Positions 31,374 through 43,578 are shown, numbered from the stretch's first letter. The stretch is 64,000 nt of DNA from Bursaphelenchus xylophilus (GCA_904066235.2 CAJFCV020000004.1:682001-746000), one strand, 5' to 3'. A program made the numbers and translations. The notes: generated from the letters alone by a model not told the origin.

Positions 31374-34300
31374 CTATACAATGCTCACGAGCGGTTGGGA
31401 GCCTCTTCTTTCGTCGAGGAACGAGTTTTCGCGCGAGTCCGGCAGCGTCGGCTCGAACGAGACCGCCGGCCGTTGGCGGCCCGCTTCCTGCTTCATTAGC
31501 GCTGATGTTCTGAAAATTGGATTGTAATCGAATAAGTGATGCTTCTACTATATTATTTCCGAATTTCAGGTCATCAGAATGTCTGGGATTACGTGTTACA
31601 GTAATTCTAAGCCCTTTTCTGTTAAGATCTCTTATCTACGGGTCATTAAAGTTCCTTAGATTACCGTAACATGTCTTTTTACATTTTGCTGTTTTTGATT
31701 TTTCGAGATTTTTTGAGATTTTTGGAAAAAAACGGAAAAATTCAAAAAATCGATCTGTTACAGTAAGTCTAAGCCGTGTGATGCCTGAATTTCTTATCAA
31801 CTTGTCACTAAAGGTCCTTAGATTACTGTAACATGTCTTTTTACATTTTGCTATTCTCTATTTTTCGAGATTTTTTGGCTTTTCTTCACCCAACTCCATG
31901 ATCGCAAGCCTCTAAAAAGATGCCAAATTACAGTATCCCTAGACCCTAGAACCCTTCTAAAAACGAGTTTACCTAAATCCATTGGGTCCATATTCCGACA
32001 CCAAGTTCTTCGGGTAGCCATTCTGACCCGGCGACGAGGCGGAACTCAGGCTTTTTTCGGTCTGATTGTCCAACAATCGCTCCTTCGTCAAGTCATTCTC
32101 CTTCGAGCCTCGGTAGCCAACGCCGGTGGACGCGGTGGCCGCGCTATGGCCGTCGTCCGAGCCCTGGCCGAACAGCGAGGAGGCGCGCTTGAAACGGGTT
32201 TCAATCCGGTAAATGTAGCCCACAAAGAGGAAGATCAGGAAGGTGCAGATCAGCTGGAGCGTGGAGAAGATCATGTTTCTAAAAATGAGAAGGTAATGGT
32301 TGAGAGTAAAGTAAGTGGAGTTATGGGGATAAAAGATGAATTTTGTCGGAAAGATTAGGTTTTGTGGGCCCTAAATCATGAAGGTCACCAGAACGAAGAA
32401 GACAAAGAGGCCCCCTTTTTTACTGATTTTGATTTTTTTTTTGAAAAGAGGCCTCTTTGGTTTGGAGTTTCTTCATTTTTGGGGCCTCTTCGTTTTAGGG
32501 GCCTTTTCGTTTAGGGGGATTCTTCGATCGGGGGACCTCTTTGTTTTGGGGGTCTCTTCGTTTTGGGGGACTCTCCGTTTTGGGGGTGGGGCTTCTTCGT
32601 TTGGGGGACGTATTCGTTTAGGGGCCCCCTCATTTTGGGGGCCTTTTAGTTTTGGGGACCTTTTCGTTTTGGGGGTTTCTTCGATTGAGGGATCTCTTTA
32701 TTTTGGGGATTCTTCGATTGAGGGACCTCTTTGTTTTGGGGGTCTCTTCGTTTTGGGGGACTCTCCGTTTTGGGGTGGGGCTTCTTCGTTTTGGGGACCT
32801 TTTCGTTTAGGGACCTCTTCATTTTGGGGGCTTTTTCGTTTTGGGGGGGGGGGGTCTCTCTTTTTTGGGAGCCTTTTCGTTTGGGGGATATCTTCGTTTT
32901 GGAGACTTCTTCGCTCTCAATCCAAAAAAATCGCTAGAATTCCCCGCTATTTACCTTAAAAATCCGTGTTTCTCGAAGAACAGCACCGCATCCCCGTAGA
33001 AGACGAGCATAACCAACACCGACGCGCCTGCCGCATGACTCAGATCGTATAGCAAGTTCTCCTTGCGCTCAATGTAACGCGTCGCCATCACCACTCTTCC
33101 ACCATAGTAGAAGGCATAGGCGCCATAGCCCATGGCAATGCCCATGTACAGAATGAGAGGGACCAAGAAGGAGGTGGCGAAACTGACGGAGAGCGGGTGC
33201 AGAACGGGCTGTTTTGTGATGACGTGGGTGAAAATTGGGGTGTTGTAGCTCCACACAATGAAACAGGAGAGCGAGGGGAGAACTGAAAACGAGGAAATTT
33301 AGAATTTTCAAATTTTTTCCAAAATTTAGGAAATTTAGAATATTCAAATTTTTTCAAAATTTAGGAAATTTAGAATATTCAAATTTTTTTAAAAATTTTT
33401 GGAAATTTAGAATATTCAATTTTTTCCAAAATTAAACAAATTTAGAAAATTCAAATTTTCTCCAAAATTTAGAAAATTTAGAATATTGCAATTTTTTTCC
33501 AAAATTTAGGAAGTTTAGAATATTCAAATTTTTTCAAAAATCCAGGAAATTTAAAATATTAAAATTTTTCCAAAATTTAGGAAATTTTGAATATTCTATT
33601 TTTCTCCAAAATTTCAACCCAAAATATGCACTTACTAAAAATTTAGAAAATTTAGAATATTCAAATTTTTTCGAAAATTTATAAAATTTAGAATTTTTCA
33701 AAAATTCAGGAAATATAGAATATTGAAATTTTTTCCAAAATTTAGGAAACTTAAAATATTCAAATTTTTCCAAAATTTAGGAAATTTAGAATATTCAAAT
33801 TTTTTCCAAAATTTAGGAAATTTAGAATTTTTCAAAAATCTAGGAAATTTAAAATATTCAAATTTTTCCAAAATTTAAGAAATTTAGAATATTCAAATTT
33901 TTTTCAAAATTTAGGAAATTTAGAATATTCAAATTTTTTTCAAAATTTAGGAAATTTAGAATATTCAAATTTTTTTCAAAATTCAGGAAATTTTGAATAT
34001 TCAAATTTTCTCCAAAATTTCAACCCAAAATATGCACTTACTAATCGCGAACAATGAAATCAAAACAATCCGAACACAAGTATGCGCTCCCTCCTGGAAC
34101 TCGCTCTCCAATTCCACAATCTTCGCATACACCGAGGAATTGATCAGCGCGATTAAAGCCCCGACCGACAGCATCGCAAATTGCAGCGCAAAGTAGATGG
34201 GCTGATCCAAGTGGCGGATGTTGAAGAAGTTCGGAGCGACCAGAACGAACAAGTGCGCGGAATGCACCACCAGAACCATGAACAGGAACACGCACAGTGC

Positions 34301-37300
34301 GGGGTCGGAGGCTCTGAAAATGGGATTTTTTGAGGGGATTTCGGGGGTTTTTGGGGAAATTTTGGATTTTTTGGGGCTCTAAAATACAAACTAAAAAAAT
34401 TTTTTTTTTGATTTTTTAAATTTTTTCTCCAAAAAAACTCACTTTTGGCAGATCGAAATCAGCAACAAAAACATGGTCACAATCACAGCCACGAAGGAGG
34501 TGACAATCGGCAAGATGTTCATGACATCGTTGATGACGTCACTTTTGCTGTTGAATAAGTGCTCCGGAAGCAGCGTAAAGACGCCGAAATGAGTGGTCTC
34601 ACACAAAACCATGCCGTCTTCGAAGTTGCGCGACAACACCGTCACTCCATCGATACTCCATCCGCCGAATTTCTGGTCGAAAAACGCGCACGTGTAGTTG
34701 AAGCTGGGCTGGAAGTAATTTGGCGCCATCGGCCTGAGAGCAATCAACGTTTTGTCGCTCCCCGAGATCAGTGGGTCATTTGCGTCGCCGCTTTCGATCA
34801 CAAGCGCCGGGATTTGAGCTGTGGTGGTGGCCTCGGGGATGCTGTAGATTGTGTTGTTCTTCATGCAGACGAACAACGTGGTGGCGGAGCGCACCGCACG
34901 CGGCAAATGAATATAGCATTTGTCCCCCATTTTCGTGGGAAACGTCTCCGCGCCCGCGATCCAGTGCTGCGAACGCATTTGCAGCCCGTTTTGCGGCGAT
35001 TCCAGCGAGTAGGGCGTGGGCAGCCTGCGCCCGAAGTTGGTGAGAAAAGTCTGCAGACGAATGCGGGATTGCGTGACATTGCCTGGAAATGAGTTTTTGA
35101 GGGGGTTTTTGAGATGAAAAAAGAGATTTTTTATGAAAAAAATTTGGAAATTTTTCCGAAAAAAGTCTCAAAAATGCCTTAAAAAGGCTTAAAAACAACT
35201 TTTAAGCCTTAAAAAAGAGTTTTTCTATTAAAAAAGGGTTTTTGGAGGGTTATTTTCGATAAAAAAATGATTTATCGGTTGTCCTAAAACCTCGAAAAAG
35301 CCTGAAAAAAGACTTGAAAGCAATTTTTAAGCCTTAAAAAAGTGTTTTTTATACTTTTTTTCCATTAAAAAATCCAAATTTCGAAATTTTTCCGAGCAAA
35401 AATCGGTCGTCAAAAAATCTAAAAAATGCCTTAACAAGGGCTTGAAAACAATTTTTATGCCTTAAAAAAGTGTTTCTCCCTTAAAAAATCCAAATTTCGA
35501 AAGTTTTCCGAGAAAAATTGGTCGTTAAAAACCTCAAAAATGCTTTTAGACAGCTTGAAAACAATTTTTAAGCCCTAAAAAAGTTTTTTTATGCTTTTTT
35601 CCATTAAAAAATCTAAATTTCGAAAGTTTTCCGAGAAAAAATCGGTCGTTAAAAATTTCAAAAAATGCCTTAAAAAGGCTTGAAAACAAATTTTAAACCC
35701 TGAAAAGTGTTTTTTTTACATTTTTTTCATTAAAACATCGAAATTTCCAAATTTCTCCGAGAAAAAATCGGTCATCAAAAGTCCCAAAATTACCTGGCAA
35801 ATCCCCCAAATTCTTGCTGAGCATGCTGTCCAGCACCTGAATCGTGTGTTCAGCGATTTTCTCGTCGAAATGCGATGACGTCACATTCTTCTGGAAGGCG
35901 GGGAATCTTAAAATGGAGTCCAAAAATCGCTGGACTGCGTTGAATCCGGCCGAGGTTTGATCGGGACGCTGTACATAGTTGGCCAACACACCCAAATGGA
36001 CCAAAATCGAGGACTGTTTCTTGCACACCTCGTTGTAGGAGACGTTTTCCCAGCGGGCCAGTGTGTTGTCCCAGGTGCATTTGCGCTCCAACTGTGTTCC
36101 ATCCGCGTTGTAGGGGCACAAGATCGCGGCCGACTGGTTCACCGCCGTGGAGGGCCAGTCCACACTGCCGAAGGTCTCGATGGAGCGCTCGGCGGTGCAT
36201 TTCTCCACCACGTCGCATTGGTGGCCGCTGAACCCGTCGTAGCAGAGGCAGTGGGGTCCGTTGATGTCGGTGAACTGGACGATTTTGTGCTCTCGCCCGT
36301 AGTAGCACATTGGGCGACCGCCGTCCGCGCAGCGCCCGCGACACAGGAGATCTGAAGCAGCGGTTTATATTACATATTAGTATTTTCATAAAGTGCATGG
36401 ACATTTTTCATTTTTTATTTCTTTTTTATATTTTTTTTCTTTTGCACAGTGCATCTTGAACTTTTTCCTACGCTTGTCGCCAACGCACGGTGCATTTTTT
36501 CTTTTTCGCACAGTGCAAAAAACACAGAAAGGCCGTTTGCACAGTGCATCTTGAACTTTTTCCCGCGCTTGTCGCCAATGCACAGTGCATTTTGGACCTT
36601 TTTCCCACGCTTGTCGCCAGCGCACAGTGCATTTTCTCTTTTTTGCACAGTGCAAAAACAAAAAATTAAAATGCACAGTGCATTTTGAACTTTTTCCCAC
36701 GCTTGTCGCCAACGCACAGTGCATTTTTTCTTTACGCACCGTGCAAAAACCAAAAAAGCCGTTTGCACAGTGCATCCTGAGCCAATTTCCCACGCTTGTC
36801 GCCAGCGCACAGTGCATTTTCTCTTTTTCGCACCGTGCAAAAACCAAAAAGGCCGTTTGCACAGTGCATTTTGAACTTTTTCCCACGCGTGTCGCAACGC
36901 ACGGTGCATTGTTTTTCCGCACGGTGCAGATCGCTGGAACGTTTTTCGCGACATGCACTGTGCAAAAACAGAGGTTTTCTTTGCACTGTGCAGTTTGTCG
37001 CGGGTGTCGCGCGAGAAAAGTGGCAAGCTCGCGCGAAAGTGCATGTCGCTAGTGCAAAAACGGGGAATTGCCGCGACGGGTCCGAAAGAAAACATAAATG
37101 CACTGTGCAAATTTCTCAGGACTTTATGTCGCCACTAGTATCGCAACAAAAGTTTTTATATTTTATTTTTTTTTTATATTTTCTACTCACCATCCTCCAA
37201 CAAGTTGAATTTGTACGGTTCGGCCGGGGTGTGTCCATTGCTGTCCACGGCGGCCACAATGACCCGGTATTCGGGGCCGACTTGGAAGTTGGCCCGACTC

Positions 37301-40300
37301 AGCGCCACATTCTCTTCCCCATCCACCTCAAATGTGTGCATGACGTCATTGCCGCGATGGATTTCGATCCGGATGCTTTGGGGGACGCCGAATTCGGGGG
37401 CATCCCACTCGAAGATTTGATAAATCCGATTGGCGATATTTACGCGGACATTGCGCGGCGCCGACACTGAGACCGGAATTACTGTGAGTTTCGCGACACT
37501 GAACAGTTGAGGACTCCCATAGTCGAAGGCGACAAGTTTTAGCTCATAATTCTTGTAGAGTTTCAACCCCGATTTCATCGACTTCCGCACATTCAAACTC
37601 CCGTTCTTGTGAAGCGCCCAATAATTGGCCAAGCTCGGATCCGAATCCATCGGAATTACGGTGAGTTGGAGCTGAGAGTTGTAGATGATTGGGTCGTTGT
37701 CCGTCACCACCACTCGCCCAACCTCAAGGCCCGGCCGCAGCGACACGGGCGCGTAGAATTTGTAGTGATCGGACGAGAATTTGGGAGGATGTCGATTCCG
37801 ACGGGTGACGTGAAGCGAAAAGGTCAAGGAACGCATCTGAAAAGGGGAAAAATTACAAAATTACAATTTGGAGCGAGTTTTTGAAAGAAAAATCAAATTT
37901 TTTTCGAAGGTTTTGACGCACTGTGCAATAAAAAAAGTTGTGTTTTTTTGCACTGTGCAAAAGAAATTTTCAAATTTTGGCGTTTGCACAGTGCAGTCCA
38001 AAAAAATTTTTGTTTTCTCCGCACTGTGCAATACAAAAGAAATGTTTCTTGCACTGTGCAAAAGAAATTTTCAAATTTTTGATTGCACTGTGCAGTCCAA
38101 AAAATATTTATTTGTTGTTTTCTCCGCACTGTGCAATAAAAAAGAAACGTTTTTTTTGCACTGTGCAAAGGAAATTTTCAAATTTTTGATTGCACTGTGC
38201 AGTTCAAAGAAATTTTTCTGTGATTGCACTGTGCAATTTTAGCGAAAAAATATTGCACTGTGCAGTCCAAAAAATTTTTTTGTTTTCTCCGCACTGTGCA
38301 ATAAAAAAGTTGTGTTTTTTTTTGCACTGTGCAGTCCAAAGAAATTTTTCTGCAATTGCACTGTGCAATTTTAGCAAAAAATATTGCACTGTGCAAAAGA
38401 AATTTTCAAATTTTTGATTGCACTGTGCAGTCCGAAAAGATTTTTTTTTGTTTTCTCGCACTGTGCAATTTTAGCGACCGAAAAGTTTGGAGATTCTGCA
38501 CGGTGCGGCAAAACGCGAAATCCGCAGCCCGCACTGTGCGATATTTCGAGAAAACCGACATTGCACAGTGCAAAGAAAACTTCGGCATTTGCACAGTGCA
38601 AAAAACAAAAGTTTTCTTGCACAGTGCAAAAAATAAATTTTTCTCGGCGAAAAAGAGAATTTGCACCGTGCGAAAATTTTTTTATCGCACTGTGCAATAA
38701 AAAATCTTTAAATTTTTGACTGCACAGTGCAAAAAACTAAATTTTGAAAAAACAAAAAAAAAATATTTTTTTAAATTTTTTTTTTCCAAAAAAAAATCAT
38801 TTCTTACCATATTTGAAGCACACATCAAATGCAATGTTCCATATTGCATGGGCGCGGCGGAGCTGGGCACCTCTTTTGTTGTCATAAATATCAGCAAAGA
38901 GGTGTCGAACTCGATCCAATCAACGTCGCTGTCCAGCTGGGCAAAGCAATTTTTCATATCGCGCAGCACACGATCGAAGGCTTCGTTTAGGGTGGCTTTC
39001 GTGCCTGGAGGGGCGTTTTCGTATATCCGAATTTCGTAGACTTCTGAAATGAGTTTTTTGAGACTTTTTAAATGGGAATTGGTCAAAATATTTAAAATTT
39101 TTTTTCGAATTTTTAAAAATTTTTTTTTTTAATTTTCTGGGGCCTGTTTCACGAACGCAAAATAAAGAAAATAGAAATATGAGTGAGCGAGGGAACAGAG
39201 GAAATGCATGCGAAACGGGAGAGACGGCAGGAAAATGAGGATTGCGCCAATTCTCAATCGGAGTGACTTTTTACGTCCAAAATTACGGGTTGGCGGTAGT
39301 ATTTGAGCCATAACTTTCCTCTACTTGGGCCTACAAGCACCCTCCAAAAATTCAAATAATGCTGAGACTTCGGGCTATGTAGATCTATAAAAATTTTTGC
39401 TCTACCGCCAATGACAAAGTTACCATAGGCGTTGTAGTGTTGAATTCTTCCACTTTATAACGCTAAAAGGCCTTTTTTCGCGTTAATTGAAACAGTAAAA
39501 AATTCTAATTAATGTCAGTCGATAGACAATTTAATTCTCTACAAAACATTTTTAGAGGGCCAACTGTAAGTCATTTTTTGGCTGAGTAATGACTGATTTA
39601 CTTCGACAATCCCTCGATTTTGATCACAAAAAATCTTTCGAAAGAGCCCTCAAATCAAAAGAAGAGAGAAATGTTACGGTAAAAAATGGGATGCGGCTAG
39701 ACTAAATCACCCATAACTTTATCAGTTGGTGAGATATAGACGCCCCTCTAAAAAAATAAGGTAGCCAAGACAATTTTCTTTACAATTATATAAAATTTTA
39801 TACTAATATTTTATTATTTGGAACAAAAACCTATTTTTATTCTGAAAAAAATGAAAAAATTTTGCAAACTGCTGCACTACTATAAATTTGTTGGTGCCGT
39901 AGATCGCCAAACATCCTAAAAAATTACATTACTGTAAACCGCGGACTCAGGTCTACATGATTTTTTTTAAAAGGTGTCGATCCGACCATTTTGGGCGATG
40001 TTATGAGGGAATTAAGCTAGAATTGCAAAAATTTTTTAGAAAATAGAAATATGCGCATTACTACTGCTATTTTCGAGCGAGTTTTTGCAACAGTGCAACG
40101 AAACTTGCACACATGACAGTCCAAACAGTTAGCATTATTCGAAATTTTGAAGGGTGATTCTACGCCCATGGAGGGGAAAGTTATGGCCGAAATACTACCG
40201 CCAACCCTGGTTTTGGACGTAAAAAGTCACTCCGATTTAGAAGTGGCGAAATCCTAATTTTTCTGCCGTCTCTCCCGTTTCGCATGCATTTCCTTTGTTC

Positions 40301-40916
40301 CCTCGCTCAATCATATTTCTATTTTCTTTAGAAATATGAGTTTTTGCGTTCGTGAAACAGGCCCCTGGATTGTAGTATAGGCTTTTTATTTGCATTTCAG
40401 AGCGATATTTTCAAAAAAAAGCATTATTTTTTCCGGGCAAAATATAAAAAGGAACGCCAAAAAAAATTTTTTTTTTTTTTGTAATATCTCAAGCCGACTT
40501 GCAAAGCATCAGCTGAAATTTTCAGAAATTGACACGTGCCCCAGAGAGATCATTTCCTGAAATTTTCATCCCGAAAATCGCAAAAAAAAATTTTTCAATT
40601 TCGGCCGGTTTCGGCCGAAAAATCCAAAATTTTTTTGCAAAGCACCAGCTAAAAATTTTTCACACCTTTCAAAAAATTTTTCTCTTTAAATTTCTCCCTT
40701 TATCTCATCAAATCCGCATGTTTCATTTTTCCCTCTAAACTACAGTACCCAAAATTACAGTATTTACTTTATAAAAAACAAAAAATTTTTACCACCGCCC
40801 CTCTTACCGGTCGTATTGTCGGTCTGTTTGAAGGCCAACGTCTCTGTGATGAGCATGACGGCCACCGTCAGCATTTCCAGCCACCATTTTATCTTCACAG
40901 TCCCCATTTGGCTTCG
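31374..40916 (-). CDS. Adhesion GPCR with cadherin, FN3, EGF, HormR and GAIN domains
   Basis: Nine exons: 40808-40916, 38808-39043, 37191-37836, 35794-36351, 34443-35082, 34042-34313, 32955-33282, 31973-32278 and 31374-31509. They total 1076 residues with every phase consistent. In order: signal peptide (WWLEMLTVAVMLITETLAF); a cadherin-like repeat (YEIRIYENAPPGTKA); a second cadherin repeat (HPPKFSSDHYKFYAP to AFDYGSPQLFSVAKLTVIPV, about 130-235); an FN3-like domain (SAPRNVRVNIANRIYQIFEW, to ~325); EGF (CLCYDGFSGHQC); a hormone-receptor motif (DWPSTAVNQSAAILCPYNAD, about 370-425); GAIN with a degenerate GPS (about 648-690); seven hydrophobic helices (about 705-950); and a Ser/Gly-rich tail ending QPLVSIV. 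The closest layout is Flamingo/CELSR, but with far fewer cadherin repeats, no laminin G seen, and FN3 added. The likely role is cell-cell adhesion signalling at the plasma membrane. Confidence 0.9.
32440..32925. repeat. G-rich ~22-bp minisatellite in GPCR intron 7
   Basis: Repeats like GGGGACCTCTTCGTTTTGG. It yields a 193-residue plus-strand ORF rich in FGGLFVLG, which is an artefact. Confidence 0.92.
33290..34035. repeat. ~36-bp minisatellite in GPCR intron 6
   Basis: About twenty units of AATTTAGGAAATTTAGAATA-TTCAAATTTTTTCCAA. Confidence 0.93.
34291..34301. other. GCAC-A-GTGC palindrome inside a GPCR coding exon
   Basis: CGCACAGTGCG lies in exon six and encodes Ala-Leu-Cys at the start of the second transmembrane helix (SDPALCVFLFMV), in frame and without disrupting it. 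Confidence 0.85.
35100..35785. repeat. ~120-bp tandem repeat in GPCR intron 4
   Basis: Five to six units containing AATGCCTTAAAAAGGCTTGA, TTAAGCCTTAAAAAAGTG and TTTTCCGAGAAAAA-TCGGTCGT. Confidence 0.9.
36444..37110. repeat. GCAC-N-GTGC palindrome array 5 (GPCR intron 3)
   Basis: Units TTGCACAGTGCATCTTGAAC / TTTTCCCACGCTTGTCGCC / AACGCACAGTGCATTTT recur, mostly A-centred. The right part merges into a MITE end. Confidence 0.94.
36990..37138. mobile_element. Truncated 'CTAGTCGCGACATAAAG' MITE
   Basis: Right end CAGGACTTTATGTCGCCACTAG followed by TA. Inner sequence (GCGAAAGTGCATGTCGCTAG, GGAATTGCCGCGACGGGTCC) matches 59725-59897 inverted. The left TIR is missing. Confidence 0.7.
37917..38735. 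repeat. GCAC-N-GTGC palindrome array 6 (GPCR intron 2)
   Basis: Over twenty palindromes, T-centred up to about 38460 and then mixed. Spacers carry AAAAGAAATTTTCAAATTT and CAGTCCAAAAAA. Confidence 0.95.
39140..40364. mobile_element. PIF/Harbinger-like long-TIR element, non-autonomous (GPCR intron 1)
   Basis: Arms of about 190 bp begin GGGCCTGTTTCACGAACGC and end in the complement, with a 3-bp target duplication CTG (39137-39139 and 40365-40367). The 1225-bp element encodes no recognisable transposase. Confidence 0.75.
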
Positions 40917-41672
40917 AAATTTTTGTTTCTCTCGCGTCTCTTCAAGTAGCCCACTCTCTCTTCGCGAAATGTTTGGGAAATTGGCGGAAATCCCGGAAAG
41001 GGCGCTGAAAAACAAAGGATTTGTTGAGAGAAGTTTTGCCGGGCTTCCTGTCCGAGCAATTCTTTTATACGCGACATTGTAAAGGTAGAAAGTACATATA
41101 ATATGTACTATATATAGTAAAGCGTTTAAAAATAGGTAAAGCGAAGTGATTTTTGAAGTAAAATACGAAGTAAAGACTTTCTTGGAAAAGGAAAATGGGG
41201 TTTTAACAATAAAAATAAGGAAAAAATTCAAAATTCAAATTTCCCGCCATTTTTGGCATTCTGTTTTAGCGGTCGATAAGGACGACATAGTGCTCTAAAA
41301 ACCTGTAAGAACATGTTAAATTACGCTAGCTGTCGTAACGTCATCGTTTTCGCCAAAAAACACACAATTTCAATGAAGAATTTATATTACACATGATGAT
41401 TAATGTAAAAAAGTAAAAATTTTCACGGATATCTCAATCAAAAAAGATGGAAAATAGCAAATAAACAACTAAATATACGTCATACTATCAAAGAACCGCA
41501 TTTTTGGCAAGTTGAAACATCAAAAATTCAAATTTCCCGCCATTTTTGGCATTCTGTTTCAAGCGTTGGAGACGGTTGGAAAATGTAACTATTCTAAAAA
41601 AACGCTCGTCTACGACGAAAAAAGACGTATTTTACCCCTAAGTTGAGTCATTCCCCCATTTCGGACGTTAAT

Positions 41673-42003
41673 TTATATTACACTTGACATCTGATCCCGC
41701 GAATCCACAAAATCTCCCCGAAAAATCCCAAGCCCTCCCAAAAGCATGCCCTCGGGGCTTTGGCAGAAAATTTCTGAAGATTTTCCGGCCTGAAATTCCT
41801 TTGGTCCGCAAATAAAAACAAAGTTTTTCGGCGTGCAAGGCCAATTCGCCGCGAGGCGCTCTACCTGTTTCTTTTCACCAATCACAAGTGGAGCGTTATT
41901 CGCGGTGCAAAAGTCAGTGGCCGTACGCGGCCACAGAGGGGTTTTTGAAACGGTTTTTGGCCGGGAAATTGTAGAAATAGTAGTCACTTTTATGGAGATG
42001 AAC
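41673..42003 (-). CDS. Possible exon of a small secreted cysteine-containing protein
   Basis: An open frame reads TISRPKTVSKTPLWPRTATD, then FCTANNAPLVIGE, WPCTPKNFVFICGPKEFQ and IFCQSPEGMLLGG before a stop at 41673. Four cysteines and the composition look like a real extracellular domain. The ORF extends to an ATG at 42041 with a hydrophobic start (MSLFFYFLHIFLQF), which could be a signal peptide. Alternatively a TTTTTACAG acceptor at 42003 makes this a downstream exon of a gene whose start lies elsewhere. No family recognised. Confidence 0.4.
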
Positions 42004-42117
42004 TGTAAAAAAATGTGTAAAAAGTAGAAAAATAGAGACAAAAATATTAAAATTTAGCCTTCGAAGTTGTCAAAAAAATTTTTTTTAATTACAATTTTTC
42101 CACGTCATTATGTAAAT

Positions 42118-42672
42118 CGCACTGTGCGATCTTTATTTTCCCGCTGCACCGTGCAGCAAGCTTATTTCAGCCGCACCGTGCGGTTTGTCAACCTGCACAG
42201 TGCGAAAATCGCTAAAATTGATCGCACAGTGCTAAAAACAAATTTCGATTTCGCACTGTGCACAAACTTGTCGCTTTTCCCACCGCACTGTGCGCTCTTT
42301 TTGACTGCACAGTGCGACCCTTACCGCAGCCGCACCGTGCGTTTTCCCCATCTGCACAGTGCAAAAAGTCGCTAAAATTGATCGCACAGTGCTAAAAACA
42401 AATTTTGATTTTGCACTGTGCACAAACTTGTCGCTTTTCCCACCGCACAGTGCGCTCTTTCCCCACTGCACCGTGCAAGAAGCTTATTTCAGCCGCACTG
42501 TGCGTTTGATGTTCTTGCACAGTGCGAAAAGTTGCTAAAATTGATCGCACTGTGCTGAAAACAAATTTCGATTTTGCACTGTGCACAAACTTGTCGCTTT
42601 TCCCACCGCACAGTGCGCTCTTTTTGACTGCACAGTGCGGTCAATTTTTTGATTTTTCACTGCATAGTGCGA
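42118..42672. repeat. GCAC-N-GTGC palindrome array 7
   Basis: Three copies of a ~210-bp higher unit containing CTAAAATTGATCGCAC, ACAAACTTGTCGCTTTTCCC and paired CGCAC-N-GTGCG forms. Confidence 0.94.
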
Positions 42673-43240
42673 CTCCAAAAAATCTTAAAATACCAAAAAT
42701 GGTAATTTCAGCCCACGAGCAACTTATATTTAACTAAAAACTCAGATTGATCTCTAATTCCCCCCTATAAACACCTATTTATATTACTTTACCCACTAAA
42801 ACCCATTTTCCCCAAAATCGCCTCAGGGCACGGTATGACAAAAGCGAAATTAGCCGAAAATGTAAAGCGGGAAATGTGTGTTATACGGCGGCGATAAAGC
42901 GTGCATGAGTAAATGCACTTAGGGCCGCCGGTAAACAGGAAAACGGCCAGGTTTTGATGACCGGCCCCTTAATTGGCACCTTTGAATTTTCGCGAGTGCA
43001 ATGAGGGAGAAACGCCTTGAGGAAAATTAAGAAAGATGAAAGATGGTGTGGTGGGTGATATACAAAGTTGAAATATTACAATTTTTGAGATAAAATTTGA
43101 AAAAAATCAAAAAATTTCAAAAATTTTTTTTTATATTTTTTTTTTTTTGAAAAATGATGGTAAATGGTGAAAAATTAGTCAAGAATAACTCTAAAATATA
43201 TTTTAAATAATTTTACATTGAAATTTATCAAAAAAATTGA
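42673..43240. other. Unique island between arrays, no gene
   Basis: 42780-43030 is of higher complexity (GGGCCGCCGGTAAACAGG, CCCCTTAATTGGCACC with a homeodomain-type TTAATTG core). It looks like regulatory or otherwise constrained DNA. No exon is seen. Confidence 0.4.
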
Positions 43241-43578
43241 CTGCACAGTGCGAAAAAATAAAATTTTTTTTGCACTGTGCAGTCAGCTTTTGATAAAAAA
43301 ATTTCGCCAAAAATGGATTTTTACAAATTTTCAATAAATTTCAGTTCTTGTAGATACATTATAAATCGCTAAAAAAATTTTTTTTGACCTCAAAAAAGAC
43401 AAAATTTTCCAAAAAAATATCCCGTTTTTATGACTAAAACAATATAAAAGCCCATTAAAATCGCAAACCATCCTCTATCCCAGCAAATCCGCTTGTTGCT
43501 ATGTGCAAAACGAGCGTAAACAACGCTCCGTTGGGTAATAAATCATCATCCCAAATCGAGATGTTTATCAGTCCGCTT

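Noticed and set aside
32378..32959. 193-residue ORF rich in FGGLFVLG
   Set aside because: It is a G-rich 22-bp minisatellite inside a GPCR intron, antisense to the gene.
34559..35092. 177-residue plus-strand ORF
   Set aside because: Antisense to the GAIN exon of the adhesion GPCR.
36796..37470. 224-residue plus-strand ORF
   Set aside because: Crosses a palindrome array and then the antisense of the FN3 exon.
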